From JACCZX01 sp963829995 (GTDB lineage Bacteria; Pseudomonadota; Gammaproteobacteria; Burkholderiales; Burkholderiaceae_F), in assembly GCA_963829995.1 (NCBI GenBank), contig CAWHKW010000022.1:1-64000 (forward strand): a DNA stretch of 64,000 nucleotides, given 5' to 3'. Of the stretch, positions 34,945 through 44,182 are shown one piece after another. Made by a program: the position numbers and the translations under genes. Each line of letters opens with the position of its first letter. Positions within the stretch are counted from its first letter, which is position 1. Below the pieces are notes generated by a model. That model saw only the letters and a program-made list of their open reading frames with translations. It made no database searches and was not told where the DNA came from.

Positions 34945-36197
34945 TCGAGAAGAACAGAACGGTGAACGTGGCGACAGTGCACTCGAACGCGCGGCATGGC
35001 TGGTGGACCATGACGTTGATCGCCGCTGCAGTCCTGATGGTGACGATGGGCGCGCGACAGTCGCTGGGCCTTTTCGTTTCGCCGCTGAACACCGCGACCG
35101 GCCTTGGCATCGTTACGATCAGCTTCGCGCTTGCGGTCGGCCAGTTCGTGTGGGGCGCAGTGCAACCGATTGCAGGCGCGTTGGCGGACCGCTATGGAAC
35201 AGGTCGCGTGCTGGCCGGCAGCATTGTGGTTCTAGCTATCGGCTGCGCGCTGACCCCGCTGCTCACCAGCGCGTTCGGGTTGATGCTGACGATGGGGATC
35301 TTGTTCGCGGCCGGCGCGGGCGGCGCCGGATTTTCGGTGCTGATAGGGGCCACTGCGCAACATGTCCCTGCCAACAAGCGCGGCACGGCGTCGGGTGTGA
35401 TCAACGCAGGCGGCTCGTTTGGGCAATTTGTGTTTGCCCCTGTCGTGCAAAAGCTGATCAGTGTGTTCGGCTGGGCCGGTGCGATGTACTCCCTCGCCGT
35501 GCTCACATTGGCCGCGTTGCCGGCGACGCGCATGCTGCGTCGCTCGCCAGAAGCCACGGCGTCCCGCATGGCCAACGCGACCGACGGCGGCCTAAGGCGC
35601 GCAGTCGCCAGCGCCTTCAGGGATCGGAGTTATCTGCTGCTGCACGCGGGATTCTTTACGTGCGGCTTTCACATCGCGTTTCTGGTGATTCATTTGCCGA
35701 GCGAGGTTGGGCTGTGCGGCTTGCCGGCGTCAGTCGCGAGTTGGTCGCTGGCGCTGATTGGACTGGCCAATATTGTTGGCAGCCTTGTCGCCGGTCAGTG
35801 GGTCAACCGCTATCGCAGCAAGTACATCCTGTTCTGGATGTATCTGTCGCGCACTGTGTTGATCCTGATTTACCTGGCGGCGCCCAAGACTGCAATGACG
35901 TTCTACATCTTTGCGATCGGGCTTGGCGTGACGTGGCTGGCCACCGTTCCGCCGACGGCGGGCGTGGTCGGCAAACTGTTCGGCGTGCGATACCTTGCGA
36001 CGCTGTTTGGTTTGACGCTGCTAACGCATCAGATCGGCGCTTTCTTCGGGGCGTATCTCGGCGGAATAGCGGTCGACCAAACCGGCAGCTATCTCTGGAT
36101 GTGGTACGCGGACGCGTTGCTCGCGTTGGCCGCAGCGTTGGTCAACCTGCCGATTCGCGAGCCAAAGGTTGAACGGCAGACCGCCGCGCCGGCCTGA
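34941..36197 (+). CDS. MFS transporter
   Basis: A 418-residue 12-helix permease. The N-terminal half shows MTLIAAAVLMVTMGARQSLG and a motif A-like loop (GALADRYGTGRVLAGS), the middle GTASGVINAGGSFGQFVFAP, and the C-terminal half GKLFGVRYLATLFGLTLLTH. It resembles the oxalate/formate-antiporter-like and YbfB-like subgroups that take up small carboxylates, but the substrate is not determined. The GTG start overlaps the ettA stop by four bases, so it may depend on ettA transcription. The gene ends 19 bases before the convergent second EF-G gene. Confidence 0.88.
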   Translation: MIEKNRTVNVATVHSNARHGWWTMTLIAAAVLMVTMGARQSLGLFVSPLNTATGLGIVTISFALAVGQFVWGAVQPIAGALADRYGTGRVLAGSIVVLAIGCALTPLLTSAFGLMLTMGILFAAGAGGAGFSVLIGATAQHVPANKRGTASGVINAGGSFGQFVFAPVVQKLISVFGWAGAMYSLAVLTLAALPATRMLRRSPEATASRMANATDGGLRRAVASAFRDRSYLLLHAGFFTCGFHIAFLVIHLPSEVGLCGLPASVASWSLALIGLANIVGSLVAGQWVNRYRSKYILFWMYLSRTVLILIYLAAPKTAMTFYIFAIGLGVTWLATVPPTAGVVGKLFGVRYLATLFGLTLLTHQIGAFFGAYLGGIAVDQTGSYLWMWYADALLALAAALVNLPIREPKVERQTAAPA

Positions 36198-36216
36198 TCT
36201 CCTGCATAAGCGCCGA

Positions 36217-38278
36217 TCACTCTTCCTCTTCGACTTTCCCTTTCGATTTGTGCTCGGTTGCCAGTTGCTGTTGCAGATTGGGCGGCGCTTGTTCGTAGTG
36301 CGACAGCGACATCGTCCACGCGCCGCGTCCCTGCGTCATCGACTTCAAGCGCGCTGAGTAGCCCTCGAGCTCGGCCAACGGCACCTGGCTTTCAATCGTC
36401 ATCGCTCCCGCGAGTCCGCGGGTGCCGGTGATGTGGCCGCGGCGTGACGACAAATCGCCGGTGATATCGCCGATGTGCGATTCCGGCGCTTCGATCTCCG
36501 CATGGACGATCGGCTCGAGCACGATCGGGACGTGCCTTGTTCAGCGCGTCGAGAAACGCCTTGCGTCCGGCGGAAACGAACGCGATCTCCTTCGAATCGA
36601 CCGGGTGGTGTTTGCCGTCGTAGACCGTCACCCGCAGATCCTGCATCGGGTATCCGGCGACGGGTCCTGACGTGAGAACCGACTCGACACCCTTTTGCAC
36701 CGCCGGGATGAACTGATAAGGAATCACACCGCCCTTGACCTGATCGACGAACTCAAAGCCCGCGCCACGTGCCAGCGGTTCAACGCGCAGAAACACCTCG
36801 CCGAACTGACCTGCACCGCCCGTCTGCTTTTTGTGCCGTGCGTGGCCTTCAGCCGGTGCGCCGATCGTTTCGCGATAGGGCACGCGCGGCGGCCGCGTCT
36901 GCACCTCGATTTTGTACTGCGACGACATGCGCTCAAGCGCCGAGCGCAAATGCAATTCGCCTAATCCGCGCAGCACCGTTTCGTTCAACGTCACGTCGTG
37001 CTCGACGACCAGCGTTGGATCCTCGGCCATCATTTTGTGTAGTACCTCGGAGATGCGCTGCTCGTCGCCGCGCCGCTTCGGCTGGATCGCAAGTCCGCTC
37101 ATCGGCGTCGGAAACTCGAGCGGCCGCATGTGAATGTGGTCTTCGTCGTGCGAATCGTGCAGCACGCAGTCGAAGTCGATCTCGTCGATCTTTGCGACAG
37201 CCGCGATATCCCCCGGGTAGGCGTGCGGCACCTCGACCGTCTTCGAGCCCTGCAGCATCAACAGATGCCCCACCTTGAACGGCTTGCGGCCGCTGCCGAT
37301 ATAAAGCTGCGTGTCCTTGGTGATCGTGCCCTGATGGACGCGAAAAACTCCCAGCTTGCCGACGTAAGGATCAACTACCACCTTGAAAACATGCGCGAGC
37401 ACATGCTTCTTTGCATCGGGCTCAGAGCGGAATTCATTGGCGCCTTTGCCGTCGACCAGTTCACCTTTGTAGAACAGCGGTGGGTTGCCCTCGGTCGGAT
37501 TCGGCAGCAACAGATCGAAAATCTTCAGCAGCTCGTCGACGCCGGCGCCGTTCTTCGCCGAGACGAAGCACACCGGGATCAAGTGCCCTTCGCGCAGCGC
37601 TTTCTCGAACGGCTCATGTAACTCGGTCGCTTCGATTTCCTGGCCCTGTTCCAGGTAGCGCGCCATTAATTCTTCATCGACCTCGATCACCTGGTCGATC
37701 AGCGCCTGATGCGCCTCGGCGACCGAGGAAAAATCGGCATCGCCCGACGGGTTGAAAAAGCAATCGACGACCTTGGTCGCGTTGGCGGCGGGCAGGTTGA
37801 TCGGCAGCACTTCCTTGCCGAACGTGCTGCGCAGATCTTCCAGTACCTGCGGCAGGTCGACGTTCTCGGCGTCGATCCGGTTGACGATGATGAGCCGGCA
37901 CAGCTTGCGTTTCGCGGTCCACTCCATCATGCGCGAGGTGATCATTTCGATCCCGGTCGCCGCATTGACGACGATCGCCGCGGTTTCCACCGCGTCCATC
38001 GCGCCGATCGCTTGGCCGATAAAGTCGGGGAAGCCTGGGGTGTCCAGCAGGTGCACGCGCACGTTGGGCAGGTCAAGATGCAGTGCTGAGGTGCGCAGAG
38101 AGTGCTGAAAACTTTTCTCGAGTGGATCGAAGTCGCTGACCGTCGTGCCTCTTTCGATGCTGCCAACTGCCTGAATCGCGCCGGCCTTGGCGAGCAACGC
38201 TTCGGCAAGCGTCGTCTTGCCGGCACCGCCGTGGCCGAGTAGGGCCACGGTCCTGATGTTCTCCGTTGTGTACGTCAT
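36217..38278 (-). CDS. EF-G-like GTPase (second EF-G), one frame break
   Basis: A translational GTPase of the EF-G family distinct from canonical fusA; such paralogues are thought to act in ribosome recycling or under stress. The G domain shows GHGGAGKTTLAEALL (G1), DTPGFPDFIGQAIG (G3) and NRIDAEN (G4, Arg replacing the usual Lys of NKxD). Domains II-IV follow (LRGLGELHLRSALERMSS; KQTGGAGQFGEVFLRVEP). One extra base in the GGG at 36527-36529 breaks the frame; restored text is NKARPIVLEPIVHAEIEAP, continuing to a tail ending KGKVEEEE, about 686 residues. It stands outside any ribosomal operon. Confidence 0.92.
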
Positions 38279-38348
38279 CTGCTCCTCTGCAAGGTCTTTG
38301 GAGGCTATTTGGATATGCTACCCGCGGACGAGGACGAGGACGAACAAG

Positions 38349-39257
38349 ATGACCACGAACCGGGAAAAACTAAAACAGGTGGCCGGCTGGATCGAACCGT
38401 ATCGAGTGACGGACGGCTCGAAGTTTCGCTTGAAGAAAATCGATCCGGCGGACACGCGGGGGCTGAAGGCCGACAAGAAAGAGGCGGCGGACCGACTGGC
38501 GACCGGCGTGGAATGGCTGGCGGCCGAGCAGGACAAGCTGTACGCGCAGGACCGGCGCTCGCTGTTGCTGATCTTTCAAGCGATGGATGCGGCGGGCAAG
38601 GACAGCACGATCAAGCACGTGATGACCGGCGTGAATCCGCAGGGCGTGCAGGTCGTTGCATTCAAGCAGCCGTCATCGGAAGAACTCGATCACGACTGGA
38701 TGTGGCGCTGTTACCGGCATCTGCCCGAGCGCGGGCGCATTGGGATTTTCAACCGGTCGTATTACGAGGAAGTGCTCGTCGTTCGGGTTCACCAGGAAAT
38801 CCTGCGCGCGCAAAAACTGCCGGCGGAGTGCGTCGGCAAGAACGTCTTTGATCAGCGGCTGCGCGACATCGCGGCGACCGAGGACTACCTGGTGCGCAAC
38901 GGCACGTCCGTGCTGAAATTTTTTCTGCACGTCTCGCGCAAGGAGCAGAAAAAGCGCTTCCTGGAGCGGCTCGACGAGCCGTCGAAGAACTGGAAGTTTG
39001 CGGCGGCCGACGTCAAGGAGCGGTCGCACTGGAACGAATACATGGCCGCCTACGAGACCGCTATTCGCGCGACCGCGACGCCGCGGGCGCCTTGGTTCGT
39101 CGTCCCGGCGGACAGCAAGTGGTTCACGCGCCTGGTCGTGGTCGGCGCGATCGTCGAGGCGCTCGAAAAAATGAACCTCAAGTATCCGACGATCGACCAG
39201 ACGAAGCGCGAGGAGCTTGCTGGTGCGCGAGCGCTGCTTCTGAACGAAAAAAAATAG
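38349..39257 (+). CDS. PPK2-family polyphosphate kinase
   Basis: Transfers phosphate from polyphosphate to a nucleotide. The 302-residue single-domain PPK2 has the Walker A-like LIFQAMDAAGKDSTIKHVMT, the NPQGVQVVAFKQPSSEELDH segment, the Walker B region GRIGIFNRSYYEEVLVVRVH and the lid KKRFLERLDEPSKNWKFAAA. The trailing residues FVVPADSKWFTRLVV are typical. The ATG at 38349 is chosen over earlier in-frame starts because the family begins here; an upstream GACGAG repeat supplies only a weak ribosome binding site. The class (I-III) is not certain. It is divergent from the EF-G paralogue, separated by 70 bases. Confidence 0.93.
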   Translation: MTTNREKLKQVAGWIEPYRVTDGSKFRLKKIDPADTRGLKADKKEAADRLATGVEWLAAEQDKLYAQDRRSLLLIFQAMDAAGKDSTIKHVMTGVNPQGVQVVAFKQPSSEELDHDWMWRCYRHLPERGRIGIFNRSYYEEVLVVRVHQEILRAQKLPAECVGKNVFDQRLRDIAATEDYLVRNGTSVLKFFLHVSRKEQKKRFLERLDEPSKNWKFAAADVKERSHWNEYMAAYETAIRATATPRAPWFVVPADSKWFTRLVVVGAIVEALEKMNLKYPTIDQTKREELAGARALLLNEKK

Positions 39258-39264
39258 GCGTCGT

Positions 39265-40746
39265 CTAGAGTCCGCCGACACAAACGTACTTCGTGACCAG
39301 GTACTCCTCGATACCGTACTTGGAACCCTCGCGTCCGAAACCCGACTGCTTGATGCCACCGAACGGCGAAACCTCGTTTGACATCAAGCCGGTGTTGACT
39401 GCGACCATGCCGTATTCGAGCGCTTCGGCGACGCGAAACACGCGCGCGATGTTGCGTGAGTAAAAGTAGGCGGCGAGTCCGAACTCGCTCGCATTGGCGG
39501 CGGCGATCGCCTGATCGTCCTGCGAAAATTTGAATACCGGTGCGACCGGCCCGAAGGTTTCTTCGCGCGTCAGCAGCATCTTGTCGGTGACGCCTGCGAG
39601 CACGGTCGGTTGATAGAACGTGCCGCCGAGTTCGTGTCGTTCGCCGCCGGTGACCACGCTGGCGCCGTGCTTGGTCGCGTCGGCCACATGCTGCTCGACC
39701 TTTTTCAGCGCGTTTGCATCGATCAGCGGACCTTGCTGCACACCGGTTTCAAAGCCTGAGCCGACCTTCAGCTGCGCCGCTTTCGCCGCAAGCTTCTGCA
39801 CGAACTCGTCGTAGATTTTTTCGTGCGCGTAAAAACGATTGGTGCAGACGCACGTCTGACCCGCATTCCGATACTTCGAAGCGATGGCGCCTTCGACGGC
39901 GGCGTCGACCTCGGCATCGTCGAACACGATAAACGGCGCGTTGCCGCCGAGCTCGAGCGATAGTTTCTTCAAAGTCGGCGCGCTTTGCTGCATCAATATC
40001 CGTCCGACGGCAGTCGATCCGGTAAACGACAGCTTGCGCACTACGTCCGATTCGCACAGCACCTTGCCGACGGTGATCGAGTTCGCTTCATCGGCGGGTA
40101 CGACGTTGAATACACCCGGCGGCAAACCAGCGCGATGAGCGAGTTCGGCCAACGCCAGCGCCGACAGAGGCGTCTGCTCGGCCGGCTTGACGATCACCGT
40201 GCATCCTGCCGCAATCGCGGGTGCGACTTTGCGCGTGATCATCGCGACCGGAAAATTCCACGGCGTGATCGCCGCGCACACTCCAACCGGCTCTTTCCAA
40301 ACCAGCAGGCGTTTGTCGACCGCGGTCGTCGGAATCGTGTCGCCGTAAACGCGCTTGGCTTCTTCGGCAAACCATTCGACAAACGAAGCGCCGTAGACGA
40401 CTTCACCGCGGCTCTCAGTCATGGGCTTGCCCTGCTCGGCGGTCATCAGCTTCGCCAGGTCTTCCTGATGGGCAATGATCAGCTCGAACCAGCGTCGCAT
40501 CGCGGCCGCGCGCTCCTTTGCCGTCTTCGCGCGCCAGCCCGGCAGGGCTTGCTGCGCAGCGTTGATCGCGCGTTGTGTCTCGGGTCCCTTGCAATTCGCC
40601 ACCTTGGCGATTTCGATGCCGTCAGCCGGATTGAGCACTGCGAAGCGCGCTCGCGATGACGCTGGCTCCCACGCACCTCCAACGTAGGCATCGGTCTTGA
40701 GCAACGCACCGTCGGCCAATGATGGCAACCCCACCTTCTGCAACAT
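39265..40746 (-). CDS. gabD: NAD(P)-dependent succinate-semialdehyde dehydrogenase
   Basis: An aldehyde dehydrogenase that oxidises succinate semialdehyde to succinate, the last step of the GABA shunt. The 493-residue protein has the cofactor pocket CAAITPWNFPVAMITRKVAP, FTGSTAVGR, general base Glu265 in LSLELGGNAPFIV and nucleophile Cys299 with Cys301 in AGQTCVCTNR. The CVC pair is characteristic of GabD-type enzymes and is a redox switch in the human enzyme. It is a single-gene unit convergent with ppk2 (8 bases apart) and divergent from the oxygenase gene. No gabT is nearby. Confidence 0.93.
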   Translation of the reverse strand: MLQKVGLPSLADGALLKTDAYVGGAWEPASSRARFAVLNPADGIEIAKVANCKGPETQRAINAAQQALPGWRAKTAKERAAAMRRWFELIIAHQEDLAKLMTAEQGKPMTESRGEVVYGASFVEWFAEEAKRVYGDTIPTTAVDKRLLVWKEPVGVCAAITPWNFPVAMITRKVAPAIAAGCTVIVKPAEQTPLSALALAELAHRAGLPPGVFNVVPADEANSITVGKVLCESDVVRKLSFTGSTAVGRILMQQSAPTLKKLSLELGGNAPFIVFDDAEVDAAVEGAIASKYRNAGQTCVCTNRFYAHEKIYDEFVQKLAAKAAQLKVGSGFETGVQQGPLIDANALKKVEQHVADATKHGASVVTGGERHELGGTFYQPTVLAGVTDKMLLTREETFGPVAPVFKFSQDDQAIAAANASEFGLAAYFYSRNIARVFRVAEALEYGMVAVNTGLMSNEVSPFGGIKQSGFGREGSKYGIEEYLVTKYVCVGGL

Positions 40747-40813
40747 ATGAATCTCCCGCTCAAACCGTCAGGCGCAAAGAATACTGCGGTCGACCGCTAA
40801 ACTCGGAGGCACT

Positions 40814-41737
40814 GTGAAGTTCGATCAACTTCCTTCAGCGTTGCAAGCGTGGCTGCGCACAATGCACGAGCGCAGCTCTACGCGCGACGCAGTGCTGCGG
40901 GCGTTGCTCGAAGCCAAGTACGACGCGAACTACGCAAGGATCGTCGTCGATTGCGCCTGGAGCGAGCTCCCGGCACAGACTGAGTCGCAACCGCCGAGTG
41001 CCGGGGCCACTCCGGAAATGCCCGCTGAGTCTGGCGCCACCGCCGGCCAGTTGCGGCAGTCGTCGCGCCCGCTTAGTGCGGAACTGGCCGAGATGTCGAA
41101 CACTCTTGAAACTCACGATCGCGCGGTCGAAATGCTGTTTGTGATTGAATCGCCGCGTGTCGTGTTGTTCGGCAACCTGCTGTCTGCCGAGGAATGCGAT
41201 TTGCTGGTGAGCTTGTCGCGCGACAAGCTCGAGCGCTCCAGCGTGGTCAATGCGAGCACCGGGGCATACGACATTCACCCGCATCGCACCAGCTCCGGAA
41301 CCTACTTCAAGCGCGGCGAGAATGAGTTGTTGCAGCGGATGGAGAGGCGAATTGCAGAGCTTGTGGAATGTCCCGTCGAACAAGGCGAACCGATTCAGGT
41401 ACTGCATTACGAGCCCGGCGGCGAGTACAAACCGCACTTCGACTACTTCGATCCGGCGCATCCCGGCAATCAAGAGGTGCTTGCACAGGGCGGACAGCGC
41501 ATTGCAACGTTGATCATGTACTTGAACGACGTAGCGTGCGGAGGATCGACTGTGTTTCCGCAGATCGGACTCGACGTCCTGCCGCGCAAGGGTCATGCGG
41601 TTTACTTCGCCTACTGTGATGACGACGGGGCACTCGACGCGCGCACGCTGCACGGCGGCAGCCCCGTGAAGAGCGGAGAAAAATGGATCGCCACGAAGTG
41701 GTTTCGTCAGCGACCTTACGTTGGCACCGGGGCGTGA
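40814..41737 (+). CDS. 2-oxoglutarate/Fe(II) oxygenase, prolyl 4-hydroxylase-like
   Basis: A 307-residue 2OG-Fe(II) dioxygenase. The N-terminal 100 residues are a poorly conserved helical region. The double-stranded beta-helix core carries the iron ligands His208 and Asp210 in GGEYKPHFDYFDP, the third ligand His280 in TLHGGSPVKSGEKW, and Lys290, which would bind 2-oxoglutarate. It matches the bacterial P4Hc family that hydroxylates proline in small peptides or proteins; the target is unknown. The GTG at 40814 is preceded by GGAGG (40805-40809). It is divergent from gabD. Confidence 0.9.
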   Translation: MKFDQLPSALQAWLRTMHERSSTRDAVLRALLEAKYDANYARIVVDCAWSELPAQTESQPPSAGATPEMPAESGATAGQLRQSSRPLSAELAEMSNTLETHDRAVEMLFVIESPRVVLFGNLLSAEECDLLVSLSRDKLERSSVVNASTGAYDIHPHRTSSGTYFKRGENELLQRMERRIAELVECPVEQGEPIQVLHYEPGGEYKPHFDYFDPAHPGNQEVLAQGGQRIATLIMYLNDVACGGSTVFPQIGLDVLPRKGHAVYFAYCDDDGALDARTLHGGSPVKSGEKWIATKWFRQRPYVGTGA

Positions 41738-41802
41738 TCTGAAGGGTCGTTTGCGATGGCAGCGCTCATTGTCTGGATCGGCAGCTGGGTTTAGCGCAGG
41801 CG

Positions 41803-41829
41803 AAAAAAAACCGCGGCACGCCGCGGTTT
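41803..41829 (-). terminator. Intrinsic terminator of the cold-shock gene
   Basis: On the minus strand AAACCGCGG (41829-41821) and its complement (41816-41808) form a 9-bp stem around a 4-base loop, followed by an eight-T run (41810-41803). It lies 19 bases beyond the cspA stop and is a textbook rho-independent terminator. Confidence 0.9.
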
Positions 41830-41847
41830 CAGTATTAATGCTCCGAA

Positions 41848-42051
41848 TTACATCGGCCGGATTTGCGAGGCCTGCGGGCCTTTGGGACCCTGCTTGACGA
41901 CGAACTCGACCTGCTGGTTTTCGGTCAATGTCTTGAAGCCGCTACCGACGATCTCGCTGTAATGCGCGAACAGATCGGCGCCGCCACCGTCCGGGGTAAT
42001 GAAGCCAAAACCCTTGGACTCGTTGAACCACTTTACTTTGCCACTAGCCAT
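41848..42051 (-). CDS. cspA: Cold-shock protein (CspA family)
   Basis: A 67-residue single OB-fold RNA chaperone. RNP1 is KGFGFITPD and RNP2 DLFAHYSEI; the opening MASGKVKWFNESKGFGFI and closing KQGPKGPQASQIRP are standard. The ATG at 42051 matches the family start; the frame continues upstream into the leader but without homology. A leader of up to 236 bases separates it from the tRNA gene, and long structured leaders are usual for cold-inducible csp genes. The final methionine (QIRPM) is a small variation. A strong terminator follows. Confidence 0.96.
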   Translation of the reverse strand: MASGKVKWFNESKGFGFITPDGGGADLFAHYSEIVGSGFKTLTENQQVEFVVKQGPKGPQASQIRPM

Positions 42052-42287
42052 TTTGATTACGTTCCTAAATAAACGCGCGCGCGCCGACATGACGCTCCAC
42101 GCATGCAAGCGGATCAAGCAACGTAACCGGGGGAACTGCCAAGACCATCAAGGCACTACAACTAGCGATGACGTAAGACGAGTCGGGGATACTGGACTTG
42201 AAGCGAATGCGGCGGGGAGCCTACCCGAAACGGGAGGCTTTGTCGAGCATTACCGGCCAGCCTCCGGACCAAGTTCTTTTAAGGCGT

Positions 42288-42363
42288 TGGTAGGTCGTGG
42301 CAGGCTCGAACTGCCGACCAACGGATTAAAAGTCCGCTGCTCTACCGACTGAGCTAACGACCC
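42288..42363 (-). tRNA. tRNA-Lys (anticodon TTT)
   Basis: Read on the minus strand from 42363: acceptor GGGTCGT, D arm TAGCTCAGTCGGTAGAGC, anticodon stem-loop CGGACTTTTAATCCG with anticodon TTT, T arm GGCAGTTCGAGCCTGCC, acceptor ACGACCT, discriminator A and encoded CCA. The total is 76 bases. The first acceptor pair is G1-U72 instead of the usual G-C. It lies between cspA and recA, transcribed away from recA. Confidence 0.97.
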
Positions 42364-42516
42364 CCGGATGAGAGCAAAACATTATGCCGGAGCGTTCGAT
42401 GGTGGGTCAAACCGTAGCTTCGTCTGCCGCACCGTTGAGCACGTGTCGGTTGTTATGCTCGCCTCGTCGGTGCGGGTGTATGCAGCAAGCCGCTAGAAAT
42501 CGTTTGACTTTTAGTA

Positions 42517-42532
42517 CTGTATGTATTTACAG
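42517..42532. promoter_or_regulatory. LexA (SOS) box 1 upstream of recA
   Basis: CTGTATGTATTTACAG fits the LexA consensus CTGT-N8-ACAG exactly. It lies 57 bases before the recA ATG, on the promoter side, and implies SOS induction of recA and, probably, recX. Confidence 0.9.
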
Positions 42533-42536
42533 TGCG

Positions 42537-42552
42537 CTGTAATTAATTACAG
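42537..42552. promoter_or_regulatory. LexA (SOS) box 2 upstream of recA
   Basis: CTGTAATTAATTACAG is a perfect palindrome and also fits CTGT-N8-ACAG exactly. Its centre is 20 bases from that of box 1, about two helical turns, so two LexA dimers could bind the same face of the DNA cooperatively. Confidence 0.9.
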
Positions 42553-42588
42553 CAGTGTAAGGTCAATCGAATAGCAGCGGAGGCGGCG

Positions 42589-43638
42589 ATGGATGATGGA
42601 AGGAGTCTTTTGGTGGCGGACAGCAAGGAGCGGCAAAAGGCGTTGGCCGCAGCATTGGCGCAGATCGAGAAGCAGTTCGGCAAGGGTTCGATCATGCGCA
42701 TGGCCGACGGCGAAGTCGCCGACGACATTGAGGTCTGTTCGACTGGCTCGCTCGGGCTCGACATAGCGCTTGGTATTGGCGGGCTGCCGCGCGGCCGCGT
42801 GATCGAGGTTTACGGTCCCGAATCCTCGGGGAAGACGACTTTGACGCTGCAAGTCATTGCCGAGATGCAGAAGATCGGCGGTACCTGCGCGTTTATCGAT
42901 GCTGAGCATGCGCTCGACGTTCAGTACGCGCAGAAGCTCGGCGTCAATCTGCAGGAGCTGCTGATTTCGCAGCCGGATACGGGCGAGCAGGCGCTTGAAA
43001 TCACCGATGCGCTGGTGCGGTCGGGCTCGGTCGATCTGATCGTTATCGACTCGGTTGCGGCGCTGACACCGAAGGCGGAAATCGAAGGCGAGATGGGTGA
43101 TTCGCTGCCCGGTCTGCAGGCGCGGCTGATGTCGCAGGCTTTGCGCAAGCTGACCGCCAACATCAATCGCACCAATTGCATGGTCGTCTTCATCAATCAG
43201 ATCCGCATGAAGATCGGCGTGATGTTCGGTAGCCCAGAGACAACGACGGGCGGCAATGCACTTAAGTTTTATGCATCGGTCCGGCTCGACATTCGCCGGA
43301 TCGGGTCGATCAAGAAGGGCGACGAAGTGATCGGTTCGGAAACCAAGGTCAAGGTGGTCAAGAACAAGGTAGCGCCGCCCTTCAAGCAGGCCAACTTCGA
43401 CATTCTTTACGGCGAAGGCATTTCGCGGCACGGCGAAATCGTCGATCTCGGTGCGGAGCTCAACATCGTCGAAAAGTCCGGTGCCTGGTACAGCTACAAC
43501 GGCGACCGCATCGGCCAGGGCAAGGACAACGCGCGCGAGTTCTTGCGCGCGCATCCCGAGATGGCGCTCGAGATCGAGAATCGGATTCGCGAAAACAAAG
43601 GCGTCGCGGTGAGGGGCGTTGCCGTAGCCGCGGAGTGA
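42589..43638 (+). CDS. recA: Recombinase RecA
   Basis: The strand-exchange protein of homologous recombination, and co-protease for LexA cleavage. The 349-residue protein has Walker A GPESSGKTT, the Walker B strand (VDLIVIDSVAALTPKAEIEG), loop L1/L2 segments (EIEGEMGDSLPGLQARLMSQ; GVMFGSPETTTGGNALKFYA) and the C-terminal domain ending VRGVAVAAE. GGAGG at 42579-42583 positions the ATG at 42589. Two LexA boxes precede it. recX follows immediately, then DUF2889, sucC and sucD; this order is typical of Burkholderiales. Confidence 0.98.
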   Translation: MDDGRSLLVADSKERQKALAAALAQIEKQFGKGSIMRMADGEVADDIEVCSTGSLGLDIALGIGGLPRGRVIEVYGPESSGKTTLTLQVIAEMQKIGGTCAFIDAEHALDVQYAQKLGVNLQELLISQPDTGEQALEITDALVRSGSVDLIVIDSVAALTPKAEIEGEMGDSLPGLQARLMSQALRKLTANINRTNCMVVFINQIRMKIGVMFGSPETTTGGNALKFYASVRLDIRRIGSIKKGDEVIGSETKVKVVKNKVAPPFKQANFDILYGEGISRHGEIVDLGAELNIVEKSGAWYSYNGDRIGQGKDNAREFLRAHPEMALEIENRIRENKGVAVRGVAVAAE

Positions 43639-44128
43639 TCCAGGTACGAAGAAAGCGGAACCTAAGCGCAGCGCGCCGTCGAAAAGCTTACGCAGTCGAG
43701 CGATAGCACTGCTGGCTCGGCGCGACCATAGCCGCGCCGAGCTCGCCCGCAAACTTGAGCGCCATATCGGTGAAGAAGATGATCCGGCGCAGCTAAGCCG
43801 CGTTCTGGACGACCTTGACCGCAACGGTCTGTTATCCGACGAGCGCTTCGCCAGTGCGGTCGCTCGCACCCGCTCGCAGCGTTTCGGCGATGCTCGTATT
43901 CGCTACGACTTGCGGCGCTTTGGCATTGCCGACGATCTAAGCGCTTCTGCTCTGGCCGAGCTGGCCGGCAGCGAGGTGGCGCGCGCTCGCGAAGTGAGGT
44001 CGAAACGCTTTGCCGCGCTGCCCGCGTCTGCGGCGGAGCGGGCCAAACAGGCTCGCTTCTTACAGTCGCGCGGCTTTTCGATGGATTCCATTTATCAAGT
44101 GCTCCGCGGCCGAACCGACTCTGAGTAG
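43635..44128 (+). CDS. recX: Regulatory protein RecX, N-terminal frame break
   Basis: RecX binds RecA filaments and limits their activity. From 43646 an uninterrupted frame reads TKKAEPKRSAPSKSLRSRAI, ARRDHSRAELARKLERHIGE, VLDDLDRNGLLSDERFASAV and ARTRSQRFGDARIRYDLRRF, and ends SMDSIYQVLRGRTDSE, all typical of RecX. That frame has no usable start codon before residue 88 (TTG at 43910). The GTG at 43635, overlapping the recA stop (GTGA), would fit if one base is missing near 43645, giving MIQVTKKAEPKRS. I therefore annotate 43635-44128, about 164 residues, with a probable assembly indel. Confidence 0.85.
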
Positions 44129-44182
44129 CAGTCTTCGCGCGGGACCTCGATCCTGCAGCCCCTGTGTTAGATTCTTCGAACG

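Noticed and set aside
34793..36172. 459-codon plus-strand frame overlapping the MFS gene
   Set aside because: Different frame from an obvious 12-helix permease; composition is Arg/Cys-rich shadow.
38322..38345. Short GACGAG tandem repeat before PPK2
   Set aside because: Too few units to be a meaningful repeat; it merely overlaps the ribosome binding region.
42071..42084. CG-alternating run upstream of cspA as a regulatory Z-DNA element
   Set aside because: Short, and common in GC-rich genomes; no supporting feature.
41999..42352. Plus-strand open frame ending in LELPTNGLKVRCSTD
   Set aside because: Its C-terminus is the antisense of the tRNA-Lys gene, a common false protein; the rest is cspA leader.
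42504..42532. Sigma-70 promoter for recA from TTGACT at 42504
   Set aside because: No convincing -10 at 16-18 bases; the start cannot be placed from sequence alone.
42547..43869. 440-codon open frame on the minus strand over recA
   Set aside because: A result of codon bias in recA; the sense strand is recA beyond doubt and LexA boxes fit the plus strand.
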